A DNA stretch of 64,000 bases from Kitasatospora phosalacinea (GTDB lineage Bacteria; Actinomycetota; Actinomycetes; Streptomycetales; Streptomycetaceae): NCBI RefSeq assembly GCF_000716545.1, contig NZ_JNWZ01000021.1, positions 62,001-126,000 on the forward strand, in the 5' to 3' direction. A program made the translations under genes and the position numbers. The notes beneath the pieces were generated by a model that saw only the letters and a program-made list of their open reading frames with translations, was not told the DNA's origin and searched no databases. Every line of letters starts with the position of its first letter. Within the stretch, counting starts at the first letter, position 1. Below, one piece after another: positions 25,809-34,493 of the stretch.

Positions 25809-26793
25809 ACTGGACGCCGCGGGGATCACCGCCCCCGCCCTGCGGGCGGCCTACACCGCCTGCCGCGAGCTCAACGCCCGGCACGGCCGCACCTACTTCC
25901 TGGCCACCCGGCTGCTGCCGCCCGAGCGCCGGTGCGCGGTCCACGCCCTGTACGGCTTCGCACGCTGGGCGGACGACATCGTCGACGGACTGGACAACCG
26001 CGAGACGCCCGCCGAGTGCGACCGGCTGCTGCGGCTGCTGGAACGCGACCTGGCCGAGGGCCTGCGGCGCGGGGAGGCGGACGAGCCGGTGGTGCGGGCG
26101 GTCGCGGACACCGCGGGGCGGTACGGCATCGACCCGGTGCTGTTCACCGACTTCATGGCCTCGATGCGCGCCGACCTCACCGTCACCGACTACCCGACCT
26201 ACCAGGACCTGTACGGCTACATGCACGGCTCCGCGGCGGTGATCGGCCTGCAGATGCTGCCCGTCCTCGGCACGGTGACCTGCCGCACCGAGGCCGAGCC
26301 GTACGCGGCCGCCCTCGGGGTGGCGTTCCAGCTGACCAACTTCCTGCGCGACGTGGGGGAGGACCTGGACCGCGGCCGGGTGTACCTGCCGGGCGACCTG
26401 CTCGCGGCGCACGGGGCGGACCGGCCGTTGCTGGAGTGGAGCCGCCGCACCGGCCGGGACGACACCCGCATCCGGGCCGCACTGGTGGCCGCCGCCGCGC
26501 TCGCCCGCGGCGTCTACCGGGAGGCCGAGCCGGGCATCGCGATGCTGGAGCCCCGGGTCCGCCCCTGCATCCGAACGGCGTTCACGCTCTACGGCGGCAT
26601 CCTCGACGCGATCGCCGAGGACGGCTACGCGGTGCTGCACCGGCGTTCGGCGGTGCCGCTGCGCAGGCGGGCGGCCGTCGCCGCGTCGGGGCTGGCGGGC
26701 CTCCTGGCCGCCCGGGTGCGGCGCCGGGACCGGCCCGCCTCCCCCTCCGGCGCGCCGCACCGCCCGCCGACCGGCCGAGGAGCGGCGCGGTGA
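25795..26793 (+). CDS. crtB: Phytoene synthase
   Basis: This 332-residue squalene/phytoene synthase condenses two GGPP molecules. The first Asp-rich motif is [16 protein letters not shown] (about 51-66) and the second [18 protein letters not shown] (about 180-197). [14 protein letters not shown] near the N-terminus is typical. ATG 25795 lies 7 bases after GGAG and inside the crtI coding end. The C-terminus is basic and Pro-rich and overlaps the Rieske gene start as GTGA (26790-26793). Confidence 0.95.
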   Translation: MTARELDAAGITAPALRAAYTACRELNARHGRTYFLATRLLPPERRCAVHALYGFARWADDIVDGLDNRETPAECDRLLRLLERDLAEGLRRGEADEPVVRAVADTAGRYGIDPVLFTDFMASMRADLTVTDYPTYQDLYGYMHGSAAVIGLQMLPVLGTVTCRTEAEPYAAALGVAFQLTNFLRDVGEDLDRGRVYLPGDLLAAHGADRPLLEWSRRTGRDDTRIRAALVAAAALARGVYREAEPGIAMLEPRVRPCIRTAFTLYGGILDAIAEDGYAVLHRRSAVPLRRRAAVAASGLAGLLAARVRRRDRPASPSGAPHRPPTGRGAAR

Positions 26794-27791
26794 GCGCCCC
26801 CTCCTCCCGCTGGACGCCGCCGCTGCGGCTGCGCCGGGGCCCGTCCTGGGCGCGGCAGGAGCCTTCGTGGCGGGCGGCGAAGCCGGCGCTGATCGCCGGC
26901 GCCCTGGAACGGGCGGCCGCCCGGCCGTCCGGGAACTGGTTCGTCGTCGGCGCCTCCCGGGACTTCCCGGTGCGCGGCGGACCGCGCGGACGGCTGGTCG
27001 GCGGCACGGAGGTCGTGCTGTGGCGGGACGCCGCGGGCGCCCTGCGGGCCGGCCCGGGGGTGTGCCCCCACCTGGGCGCTCCGCTGAAGGACTCCCGGGT
27101 CGTGTGCGGCACGCTGGTCTGCCACTGGCACGGCCTGGCCCTGGACGGCACCGCGACCGCCGGGTGGGAGCCCTGCCCGGTGTACGAGGACGGGGTGCTG
27201 GCCTGGGTGCGGCTGGACGCCGAGGGCGGCGAGGAGCCCACCGAGCGGCCGGCCGTCCCGGAGCGGCCCGGACCGAGGGGGGCGGTCACGGCGGTGTACA
27301 CGGGGCTGGGGCGCTGCGAGCCCGAGGACGTGGTGGCCAACCGGTTGGATCCGTGGCACGGCTCCTGGTTCCACCCCTACTCGTTCACGGACCTGGCGGT
27401 GCGGGAGGTGCCGGACGGGGCGGGGGAGGACCGGTTCGTGGTGGACGTGTCGTTCCGGGTGGCCGGACGGCTGGTGGTACCGGTGCGCGCGGTCTTCACC
27501 GCGCCCGGGCCGCGCACCGTCGTCATGCGCATCGTCGAGGGCGAGGGGGCGGGGTCGGTGGTGGAGACCCACGCCACCCCGCTGACCGGCCGCTCCTCTC
27601 CCGCACCGCGCACGGCGGTGGTGGAGGCGGTCGTCGCCTCCTCCGGGCGGCGCGGGTTCGCCGTGGCCCGGGCGCTCGCCCCGGCCTTGCGACCGCTGGT
27701 GCGCCGCACCGCGGGCCGGCTGTGGCGGGACGACCTCGCCTACGCGGAGCGCCGCTGGGCCCTGCGCAGCACCGGCCGCTTCCCCGGCTGA
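26790..27791 (+). CDS. Rieske [2Fe-2S] protein in carotenoid operon
   Basis: This 333-residue protein has a complete Rieske cluster motif: CPHLGAPL (Cys/His) and CHWHG (Cys/His), at about 91-114. The rest ([44 protein letters not shown]) resembles the actinomycete DUF5914 C-terminal domain rather than the catalytic domain of standard ring hydroxylases. Overlap with crtB places it firmly in carotenoid synthesis, in the position of crtV of other Streptomyces clusters. It may hydroxylate or otherwise oxidise the aromatic carotenoid end group, or hand electrons to another enzyme; neither is shown by the sequence. Confidence 0.85.
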   Translation: MSAPSSRWTPPLRLRRGPSWARQEPSWRAAKPALIAGALERAAARPSGNWFVVGASRDFPVRGGPRGRLVGGTEVVLWRDAAGALRAGPGVCPHLGAPLKDSRVVCGTLVCHWHGLALDGTATAGWEPCPVYEDGVLAWVRLDAEGGEEPTERPAVPERPGPRGAVTAVYTGLGRCEPEDVVANRLDPWHGSWFHPYSFTDLAVREVPDGAGEDRFVVDVSFRVAGRLVVPVRAVFTAPGPRTVVMRIVEGEGAGSVVETHATPLTGRSSPAPRTAVVEAVVASSGRRGFAVARALAPALRPLVRRTAGRLWRDDLAYAERRWALRSTGRFPG

Positions 27792-27820
27792 CACGACGGT
27801 CGGCACGCCGGCCGGCACGA

Positions 27821-27842
27821 CGGCCGGCCCGCTGGCCGGCCG
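27821..27842. terminator. Hairpin between convergent carotenoid operons
   Basis: CGGCCGGC-N6-GCCGGCCG (27821-27842) sits between the Rieske gene and the convergent crtU and probably ends both transcripts. Confidence 0.5.
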
Positions 27843-27855
27843 ACGAGCCGACCGG

Positions 27856-29493
27856 TCAGCGGGCCGCCCGGCGGGCCAGGGCGCGCAGCAGGCGGGAACG
27901 GCCGGCCCGGGGCACCGACCACAGGGTCTGCCCGGCGACGCCCCAGCGGGCGAGCAGGGCGTTGGCGGCCTGGAAGCCGGTGGTGGCGGCGCGCTCCATC
28001 AGGGCGACGGGCAGGTCGGTGCGCACGAGGTCGCCGGCGAGGACGACGGCGGGGTGCGGGGTGGTGACGCCGGGACGGCGCGGCCAGCCGCCCACCGGGA
28101 AGACCGGGCAGTCCTGGCGCCACTCGTGGCGGACGTCCACCGCCCGGGCGTCGCGGGTCTCCGGGTAGACCTCGTGCAGCCGGGCCGCCATCCGCTCCTG
28201 GACCTCCTTCGGCTCCGCGCCCTCGGCCACGGCGTAGGCGTGCAGCTCGACCACGGATCCGCCGGTGCGGGCGGACCAGCGGGCCGCCTCGCCCTCCCAG
28301 CGCTCCAGCACGCTGACGTTGTCCAGCCCGTCGTAGCCGCTGGTGCCCAGGAAGCCCGGCCGGTCGGCGGCGACGGGGCGGTCCAGCCAGAGCCGGGAGA
28401 CCAGGAAGGGCGGCGCGGTGCGCAGCGCGGCGATGTCGGCGCGCCAGGCCGGGTCGCCCAGGTGCGCGGAGTTCGCGACGAGGTTCCGCAGCCCGGCCGT
28501 GTCCAGGGCGAGGACCACCGCCTGGTGGCGTTCGGCCCCCCGGCCCGGTGAGACGACTTCGAGGTCCCCGCCCGGCAGCGGGCGGACCTCGTCCACGGCG
28601 GAGCCGGTGCGCAGGTCGGCGCCGAGGGCGCCCAGGTAGGCGGCCAGGGGCTCCCACAGGGCGTGCGGGTAGGGCTCGGTCGGGACGTCGAAGAGCAGTC
28701 CTTCGGAGGAGCCGAGGAAGTAGATGTGGAACATCAGCAGCAGTTCGGCGGCGGACAGGTCGCGCGGGTCGGTGAAGAAGCTGCGGGAGAACACCTCGAA
28801 GGCGAGGTGACGGGCGGCCTCGGGGAAGTTGATCCGCCGCAGCAGGTCGTGCGCGCTGGTGGTGTCGTGGCGCTCGAAGACCTCGGGCAGGCGGACGTCC
28901 AACAGGGGCAGGGCGGCCCGGGCGTTCAGGGAGGCGAGATCGCGCAGGCCGAAGGTGGGGCTGAGGGCGACGAAGCCGGCGGCGCTGAACGGCGGGGTGC
29001 GCGGCACCCGGGCGAAGCTGTCGGTCGTTCCGGAGCGCTGGCGCAGCGGGTAGTCGGGCAGGCCGACCAGCCGGGTGAGGCCGGGATCGGTGCGCCGCAG
29101 CAGGCCGCGCAGGTTGTAGTACTGGCGGAAGAAGGCGTGGAAGCCCCGGCTCATGGTCGCGGTCGAGCCGTCGGCGAGCCGGGTGCTCCAACCGGCGACC
29201 CGCCCGCCCAGCACGGGCTCCCGTTCGTGGAGGACCACGTCGATGCCGCGTTCGGCGAGGGCCGTCGCGGCGGCCAGGCCGGCGATCCCGCCGCCCACGA
29301 CGGCCACCCGGGGCCGCTCGGCCCCGGAGAATCGGGCGCGGCCCGGGGCGGCGGGCACCACTTCGGCCCGGCGGTCGCGCCCGTGCCGGACGCGGGGTCG
29401 GGCGCGGCTCATCCGCGCACCGCCGGGAGGGCGGCCGTACGCGGCGCCGCGTGGTCGCGGTCGGGGGCGAGCGTGGTCATCGGTGGTCCTCAC
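27856..29493 (-). CDS. crtU: Carotenoid phi-ring synthase (beta-ring desaturase/methyltransferase)
   Basis: This 545-residue FAD enzyme of the CrtU family turns the beta rings of carotene into aromatic phi rings, giving isorenieratene. It has VAVVGGGIAGLAAATALAERG, then HEREPVLGGRVAGW, and the family-specific SRGFHAFFRQYYNLRGLL. The C-terminal FAD part is VVLAGDLVRTDLPVALMERAATTGFQAAN. The first 65 residues are Arg/Pro-rich and lie outside the fold. GTG 29493 overlaps the crtY end by 17 bases; an ATG at 29412 is an alternative. With crtY upstream, the predicted product is isorenieratene or a hydroxylated derivative. Confidence 0.92.
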   Translation of the reverse strand: MRTTDDHARPRPRPRGAAYGRPPGGARMSRARPRVRHGRDRRAEVVPAAPGRARFSGAERPRVAVVGGGIAGLAAATALAERGIDVVLHEREPVLGGRVAGWSTRLADGSTATMSRGFHAFFRQYYNLRGLLRRTDPGLTRLVGLPDYPLRQRSGTTDSFARVPRTPPFSAAGFVALSPTFGLRDLASLNARAALPLLDVRLPEVFERHDTTSAHDLLRRINFPEAARHLAFEVFSRSFFTDPRDLSAAELLLMFHIYFLGSSEGLLFDVPTEPYPHALWEPLAAYLGALGADLRTGSAVDEVRPLPGGDLEVVSPGRGAERHQAVVLALDTAGLRNLVANSAHLGDPAWRADIAALRTAPPFLVSRLWLDRPVAADRPGFLGTSGYDGLDNVSVLERWEGEAARWSARTGGSVVELHAYAVAEGAEPKEVQERMAARLHEVYPETRDARAVDVRHEWRQDCPVFPVGGWPRRPGVTTPHPAVVLAGDLVRTDLPVALMERAATTGFQAANALLARWGVAGQTLWSVPRAGRSRLLRALARRAAR

Positions 29494-30796
29494 GGGTGTC
29501 CGGAGCGGGTCCGGGGCGGATACCGGGCGCGGCCCGGCGGGGCAGTAGCGGCAGTTCGGCGGCCGACCGCAGCATGGGGCCGACGGGGCAGCGCAGGCCG
29601 ATCCGCAGGTCCTCGAAGGGGGTGCTCGCGCCGTCCAGGAAACGCAGCACCTGCTCGGCGGGGGTGCGGCGGAACAGGTCGGTGAAGAAACGGGGCCCGT
29701 CGATACGGCCGGTGTCCAGGGCGCGCAGCAGGACCGCGTCCATGGCCAGGGCCCGACGGCGGTGGGGCGCGGGCGCCGGCGCGGGCCGGCGCGGTGCCGC
29801 CGGTCGGCCGAGGGCCGCGGCGATGGCCCGGCTCTGCCGCTGGACGGCGGTGAAGGTGTAGCCGGTGGCGGGCCGGGTGGCGCCGCCGGCCGTGCCGATG
29901 CGCACGTGCGCGGGGGCGGCGCGGCGGGGGAAGCGGCCGTCCGTCATCGGAATGGCGCCCTGTTCGACGTCCTCCACCGTGAATCCGCCCAGGCCCAGGA
30001 CCTCCCGGGTGTAGGCGCGCAGGGCGTGCTCGTACGCGGGGACGCTCAGCGGGTGCCGGGAGAACTCGGTGTACTCGATCAGGGCGCGGTCGGGTGCCAG
30101 CGGCAGGACGTACCCGAAGGCGAGGCCGTGGGCGGGCTGCGGGACGCGGAAGTCCATGAGGTCCGCCCGACCGGTGTCGAAGCACGGCCGGTCGGTGCGC
30201 ACGAACCAGCCGCGGAAGTGCTGCAGCAGGACCGTCCGGGCCGGCGGGAGCCCGGCGGGCGGCCTGGAGTCGAAGACGTACCGGGCGTCGAGGACGAGCG
30301 GCAGGCCCGCCGGGTCGTCGGCGTGCACGCGGGCCCCGGGTCGTCCGTCCGGCCGCGCCCGCACGCGCCCGACGGTGGCGCGCAGCACCCGGGCCCGGGG
30401 GTGGGCCGCCAGGCGGGCGTGCACCAACTCCTCGAACGAGGTGGAACGCAGCATCCGGTAGCGCAGCGGGGCGGGTACCGCTTCGACGCTCTCGCCGTTC
30501 GGGCCGGTGATCCGCAACCGGGACCACTGGGCGGTGACGGCCTCCTCGTACGCCCCGGGGCCGTCGTCCCAGAAGCACCAGGTCCGGGCGGCCGGGCGCA
30601 GCGGCCCTTCCGGCGCCTCGACGACGGTCACGTCGAACCGGGGGCCGCCGCCGGCTCCTGCCTGGTCGTGCCTGACCAGGCAGTCGGCCAGGCTGAGTCC
30701 GGCGGCCCCTCCACCGATGATCACCAGCGCGAGGGGGGCGCCTTCCGCGTCGCTTCTCAACCCACTTCCGCCTTCCGGCTCCGGACGGACTCCCAC
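29477..30796 (-). CDS. crtY: Lycopene beta-cyclase
   Basis: This 439-residue CrtY-type cyclase forms beta rings on lycopene. The flavin motif is LVIIGGGAAGLSLADCLVR, followed by VVEAPEGPLRPAARTWCFWDD, typical of CrtY. YVFDSRPP, FRGWFVRTDRPCFDT and FGYVLPLAPDRALIEYTEFS are conserved. GTATRPATGYTF-like text appears as GGATRPATGYTFTAVQRQS. GTG 30796 was chosen; a TTG at 30759, preceded by GGCGGAAGTGGG, is a credible alternative start. It is first in the crtY-crtU operon, which converges on crtE-I-B-Rieske. The crtT gene seen in some Streptomyces clusters is absent. Confidence 0.93.
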   Translation of the reverse strand: MGVRPEPEGGSGLRSDAEGAPLALVIIGGGAAGLSLADCLVRHDQAGAGGGPRFDVTVVEAPEGPLRPAARTWCFWDDGPGAYEEAVTAQWSRLRITGPNGESVEAVPAPLRYRMLRSTSFEELVHARLAAHPRARVLRATVGRVRARPDGRPGARVHADDPAGLPLVLDARYVFDSRPPAGLPPARTVLLQHFRGWFVRTDRPCFDTGRADLMDFRVPQPAHGLAFGYVLPLAPDRALIEYTEFSRHPLSVPAYEHALRAYTREVLGLGGFTVEDVEQGAIPMTDGRFPRRAAPAHVRIGTAGGATRPATGYTFTAVQRQSRAIAAALGRPAAPRRPAPAPAPHRRRALAMDAVLLRALDTGRIDGPRFFTDLFRRTPAEQVLRFLDGASTPFEDLRIGLRCPVGPMLRSAAELPLLPRRAAPGIRPGPAPDTREDHR

Positions 30797-31126
30797 CGCG
30801 CCGCCCGGACCCCGTCCCGGTGGGGCGCTACTCGGCTGAGCCGTGAACGGCGGGGGCCTCCTGACGGGGTGTCACGGCGCTGTCCCCACCCTGGCACCTC
30901 TGCCCCGAGCCGGCCGTGCCATTCGTCCGGACATGCCGTCGTACCCGCTGTCCGGCGGATCCGGCGGATGCCGACCGGGGCGGGGGACCGCCTCCCGGCC
31001 GAGCGGAGCAGACCGGGACGGCCGCGGCGGTCCGAGCCGGTTTTGCGGCCGGGCACCGCCGGGTGGACCGTGGGAGGTGGAAGCGAACCGGTACGCCACG
31101 AAACTCGGAACCACCGGGAGGACGCC
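30797..31126. promoter_or_regulatory. Divergent promoter region upstream of crtY
   Basis: This 330-bp gap carries no gene I can support. It must hold the crtY-crtU promoter and that of the small membrane protein on the other strand. No sure promoter boxes were found. Confidence 0.35.
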
Positions 31127-31342
31127 ATGTCCGTCAGCCGCCCCGTCCCCGCTCCACCCCAGTCGGACGGCCACTCCGTGCCGACCGAAACCCCCGAGTG
31201 CGAAGCCTCGACCACGCACGGCATCTCCACGCCCGAGGCGGTGGAACTGCACACGGCCTGGCCCAGTTGGATCCCCCTGCTGGCCATCACGGTCATGGTC
31301 GTGTGCTGCGTCGGCTTCGCCGTCGGGCGGATCTTCGCCTGA
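31127..31342 (+). CDS. Single-span 71-residue membrane protein
   Basis: ATG 31127 follows CGGGAGGAC with normal spacing. The N-terminal 47 residues are hydrophilic (Pro/Ser/Thr/Glu, with one His-Gly and one Cys). A single C-terminal transmembrane helix, WIPLLAITVMVVCCVGFAVG, ends at RIFA. This looks like a tail-anchored small protein. It is divergent from crtY across 330 bp. Family and function are unknown; a link to carotenoid membranes is only suggested by position. Confidence 0.65.
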   Translation: MSVSRPVPAPPQSDGHSVPTETPECEASTTHGISTPEAVELHTAWPSWIPLLAITVMVVCCVGFAVGRIFA

Positions 31343-31815
31343 GCCCGTCGTTCACCGTCGGCCCGGAACGCAGCGCAAGTACCGGAACCGCTGCTGGACC
31401 GGTTCGTGCCTGGTGTCGGCGCGCTCCCGGTGGCGCCCCTGGTGCCGTGCGCGCCGGAAGACACGGGACGGCCGTGGCCGTCCCCGCCGGTGAGCAACGG
31501 TCGGCGCGGGGCGGTGGCGTGATCACCGGCAGCCGGATCCGGTACGGGCTCCCACCGCTCCTTGCCTCCGCACCGGGCTGCGGGCTCGCCGCCGAACAGG
31601 ATCAGGCCGGGATGCCGGTTCTCGGTGCTCCGCCGGTCCGGCGCGCGATGGACGGCTCCGGCAGCGCCCGGCACCGCCGGTGGACCGGCCGCGCGGAAGA
31701 CCGGCGGAGCCGACCGGGCGGTGCGTCCGCTCCGGGCACCGACCGGCGCGTTTCCCCGGGCAAGCCGCCCCGCGCGCCCGCGTGGCGAACGGGCACCCTC
31801 CTGGCACAGACGCGC
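31343..31815. other. Gap without a supported gene
   Basis: About 470 bp between the small membrane protein and the csbD terminator. Several frames are open but none shows a ribosome-binding site or protein-like sequence. Nothing else is recognised. Confidence 0.4.
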
Positions 31816-31846
31816 GTGGGCCCGCCCGACGGCCGGGCGGGCCCAC
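31816..31846. terminator. Hairpin downstream of csbD-like gene
   Basis: A 13-bp perfect stem with a 5-base loop (arms 31816-31828 and 31834-31846) lies 19 bases beyond the stop of the leftward csbD-like gene. Confidence 0.7.
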
Positions 31847-31864
31847 ACGAACGCGCGGTGGCGC

Positions 31865-32038
31865 TCAGCTCTTGAAGGCGTCCTTGACGTGTTCGCCGGC
31901 CTGCTTGAGGTCGCCCTTGGTCTTGTCGGCCCTGCCCTCGGCTTCGAGGCGCTCGTTGCCGACGGCCTTGCCGGCGGCCTCCTTGACGGTGCCCTTGAGC
32001 TTGTCGCCGGTGTTCTCGATCTTGTCGCCCGTGCTCAT
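31865..32038 (-). CDS. CsbD-family stress protein
   Basis: This 57-residue hydrophilic protein matches the CsbD family throughout: MSTGDKIENTGDKLKGTVKEA, then GNERLEAEGRADKTKGDLKQA and GEHVKDAFK. CsbD proteins are induced under general stress, commonly by sigma-B-type factors, and their role is unknown. ATG 32038 follows GAGGAGGACGCG. Upstream, GGGTAG (complement of 32096-32101) resembles a sigma-B-type -10 box, but a good -35 partner was not found. Confidence 0.9.
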   Translation of the reverse strand: MSTGDKIENTGDKLKGTVKEAAGKAVGNERLEAEGRADKTKGDLKQAGEHVKDAFKS

Positions 32039-32171
32039 CGCGTCCTCCTCGAACCGTCTGCGCCCCGTGGGACCCTCGTCCTGACAGGGCTCCGCCTACC
32101 CCCTCGAACTGCGGAGATTCGTAGGAATATTCACCGAGGGCGGGGGCATGCGGCGGTCCGACACAGACTGC

Positions 32172-32300
32172 ATGGAGGTCGCCGTGGTTCCCCTTCTTCT
32201 CGTTCTCCTGCTGGCCCTGATCCTGTTCGGCGCCGGCTTCGCGCTCAAGGCCCTGTGGTGGGTGGCGGTCATCGTGCTGGTCGGAGAGGGCGGAGTGTGA
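32172..32300 (+). pseudogene. Truncated small hydrophobic protein
   Basis: The ATG/GTG start region encodes VPLLLVLLLALILFGAGFALKALWWVAVIVLV, the invariant N-terminal half of a short Streptomyces 'hydrophobic protein' family that normally continues with a second hydrophobic stretch and an Arg-rich tail. Here it stops abruptly as GEGGV after about 42 residues. The break lies at about 32279, immediately before DNA that leads into an IS5-like transposase relic, so the gene was probably cut by insertion. GTG 32184 may be the original start. It is divergent from csbD. Confidence 0.65.
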
Positions 32301-33103
32301 GCTGATTTCCGTTCTGTCGTCGCCTGAACGTGTGGCCTTGCCGTCAGTGGCAAGTCGCCGGGCCGGCACCGTGCTGAGGTGGCTGCGTGAGTGGCCGCAA
32401 GCCCTACAAGAGCGGCTTGTCCGACGAACGCTGGGCGCTGGTCGAGCCGGTGCTCCCGCCGTGGCCGGAACGTTCCCCGGGCCCGCGGCCGGTGGACGAC
32501 CGGCTGTGCCGGTGGACCGAGGCCGGGGTCTTCGACCAGGTCCACCGGATGCTGCTCGCCGAGCTGAACGCGGCCCGGCGGATCGACTGGACGCGCGCGT
32601 GCGTGGACGCCTCCCACGTGCGTGCGAAAAGGGGGGGGCTCACATCGGACCTTCGCCGGTCGACCGTGGCCGGGCGGGCAGCAAGCACCACCTGATCTGC
32701 GACGGCAACGGCGCACCGCTGAAGGTCATCACCACCGGCGGGAACGTCCCCGACCATCACCCAGGCTCTCGCGCTGGTCGACGCGGCCCCACCCGTGGCA
32801 GGCCTGCCCGGGCGCCCCCGCAAGCGGCCCAAGTCCCTGCTCGGCGGCAAGGGCTACGACAGCAGGCATGTCAGGCGGGAGCTGATCAGGCGCCGGATCC
32901 TGCCCGTCATCTCCCGCCGTGGCGAACCGGACATCCGCGGTCTGGGGAAGCTCCGCTACGTGGTGGAGCAGACCTTCGCCCTGCTCCACCAGTTCAAGCG
33001 CCTCGCCGTCCGCTGGGAACGCCGCCTCGAACTGCACGACCCACTCATCCCGCTCACGTGTGCGCTCATCTGCTGGAGAAGGCTCAACAAGCCAACCGCA
33101 TGA
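32280..33103 (+). mobile_element. Degenerate IS5-family element A
   Basis: The element begins where the hydrophobic-protein gene is interrupted and contains a transposase relic. Terminal inverted repeats and a target duplication could not be identified, and the right end is unclear, so boundaries are approximate. Confidence 0.55.
32387..33103 (+). pseudogene. IS5-family transposase relic
   Basis: GTG 32387 opens SGRKPYKSGLSDERWALVEPVLPPW, a typical IS5-type N-terminus. About 30-35 residues are then missing between PRPVDDRLC and RWTEAGVFDQVHRMLLAELNAA. At 32627-32638 the run A4G8 shifts the frame: AKRGG should read AKKGGAHIGPSPVDRGRAGSKHHLICDG. A second shift, an extra C at 32754-32755, precedes the last part (GRPRKRPKSLLGGKGYDS...LRYVVEQTFALLHQFKRLAVRWERR). 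The three lesions together make it inactive. The A4G8 site could have been a programmed slippage site in the parent element. Confidence 0.8.
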
Positions 33104-33289
33104 TCATGTCACGGGCTCGAAAGAGCGAGAAGAGCGAGGCGTTGCGAGAAGAACGACAACCGCTGACCGTTTGCCGTGGGACTGGAATCGGGGCTGCTGC
33201 CGTGCTCGCGCGGCGGGGGCACACCGAGAGTCTTGCGGTCGGTGTGCCCCGTCAGCAGTTGCCGTGAACTCGGCGTTTCTTTCACGGCG

Positions 33290-33496
33290 TCAGTGCGGAG
33301 AGTTGTGCCGGAGGAACAAGTGCCCGCAATCCGGGGTGTCGCACGTCATGTGGGCCAGCTCGGCGCCAGTGAAACCGTGCTTGGGTACGTGTTTCTTGGT
33401 GAAGTCCGGACAGTCGCATAGCCGACAGAAGCGGGCGCTGGGATCTCCGTCCCCGTTGTCCGCCGGTGATTGTCTCGGAGTTTCCTGGTGGGGCAT
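33290..33496 (-). CDS. Small Cys-rich (zinc-ribbon-like) protein
   Basis: This 68-residue protein is supported by GGGAGAG placed 8 bases before ATG 33496. It contains CRLCDCPDF and CDTPDCGHLFLRHN, i.e. paired Cys spaced as in zinc ribbons, with His residues near the end. No named family is recognised. Its base composition is lower in GC than the surrounding genes, and transposase relics lie on both sides, so it may be acquired DNA. Confidence 0.6.
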   Translation of the reverse strand: MPHQETPRQSPADNGDGDPSARFCRLCDCPDFTKKHVPKHGFTGAELAHMTCDTPDCGHLFLRHNSPH

Positions 33497-33561
33497 TGAT
33501 TCTCTCCCTGGTGAGACTCGTCTCCCATCAGCGTGATCCTCATGTGGGGCCGATGCATCTC

Positions 33562-33591
33562 GGTGCCGGTGCCGGTGCCGGTGCCGGCACC
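33562..33591. repeat. Four GGTGCC hexamers plus inverted copy
   Basis: GGTGCC is repeated four times (33562-33585) and followed by GGCACC, at the left end of the second transposase relic. Confidence 0.8.
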
Positions 33592-33608
33592 GCTGGCGTC
33601 GGTACGGC

Positions 33609-33941
33609 TACGACTTCGTGGCCTGGCGCGACGACGGTACGGACATGAGGCTCAACGACCTGGTGCGCCGACAGGTCAGAAGTCGTGATCGACACCCCGG
33701 GCGTCCACGCGGCGGTGAACGTCGCCGGGGCCACGACCAGAAAGGACGCGGCCGAGGTGCGAAGTCGCAAGTGCGAGCCGGTGGTCGACGTCCTCGGCTT
33801 GGTCGTCGCCGTGACCGTGCCGGCCGCCGGTGCCGACGACAACGCGTCTGCATCGCCCTGCTCGGCCACGTCACGCCCATCGGCATCACCAAGAAGGCGC
33901 TGGTGGAGCTGGGCTGTTTCAAAGTCCCGGTGAGCACGTGA
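33609..33941 (+). pseudogene. Second IS5-family transposase fragment
   Basis: This is a fragment of a different IS5-type transposase. YDFVAWRDDGTDMRLNDLVRRQVRSR matches the AAWRDDGT.QVIHELLR.QVR region. A frame change gives VIDTPGVHAAVNVAGATTRKDAA and VVDVLGLVVAVTVPAAGADDNAS, which fits the catalytic-domain segment with the DDE Asp (VxDTxSVH). Another change gives IALLGHVTPIGITKKALVELG. Both ends are missing. Confidence 0.75.
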
Positions 33942-34046
33942 GCCCGCAGGTCACGGCGATGCAGGGGCCGGGTCCGGCCCGATACGAACGCACCGCGGCG
34001 GGTCATCGCTCTTGTCTCTCGGTCGGCCCTGCCGAACAGCCGGACG

Positions 34047-34493
34047 TCAGAAAGGATCCGTTGCGGGGTGACCTTGCTCGCACCGATGGAGTTCGTTCGC
34101 TATTTCGTCAACATCGTTCGAGGTGGTGTTCAATTGATCGGACACCGAGTCCACGGCCTGCTGTGCTTGGCGGATCTTCTCCCAGTCCGGACTCGCCTGA
34201 CGCTTCAGGTCCGCTAGCTCAGCCATAAGTCTTGCGAGTTCGGTTTCTTCTCGCCGCAACACCTTGATGGCTTCTTTGTGCTCCTTCTTGAGGGCTTCAC
34301 AGTTCGGCATTTTTGCAACGTCCCGCCACGCTCGGAATTGGGAATTCAGAAAGGCGTCAAAGTCGGCGTCGGGCAGTGATCCGACGGGATCAAGCCGTTC
34401 TCGGGTTCGAGCGACACGGTTCTGTGGGTGATAGCGGCCGTGCCGACAAAGGTTGACTTGCTCTTCCCACGCTACGGACCGCACGTGCGCCAT
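34047..34493 (-). CDS. Low-GC orphan with C-terminal coiled coil
   Basis: The translated region reads WEEQVNLCRHGRYHPQNRVARTRERLDP, then FDAFLNSQFRAWRDVAKMPNC, then an uninterrupted heptad-like helix (EALKKEHKEAIKVLRREETELARLMAELADLKRQ...). Codon use and base composition (near 55% GC by eye) differ sharply from neighbours. Upstream DNA is ordinary high-GC sequence, and no ribosome-binding site precedes ATG 34493. It may be the 3' end of a larger acquired gene joined to local DNA, for instance a C-terminal toxin or phage domain, but I do not recognise it. Confidence 0.55.
   Translation of the reverse strand: MAHVRSVAWEEQVNLCRHGRYHPQNRVARTRERLDPVGSLPDADFDAFLNSQFRAWRDVAKMPNCEALKKEHKEAIKVLRREETELARLMAELADLKRQASPDWEKIRQAQQAVDSVSDQLNTTSNDVDEIANELHRCEQGHPATDPF

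Noticed and set aside
33104..33289. Right end of the IS5-like element
   Set aside because: I compared the area with the left junction and found no matching inverted repeat, so no boundary was assigned.
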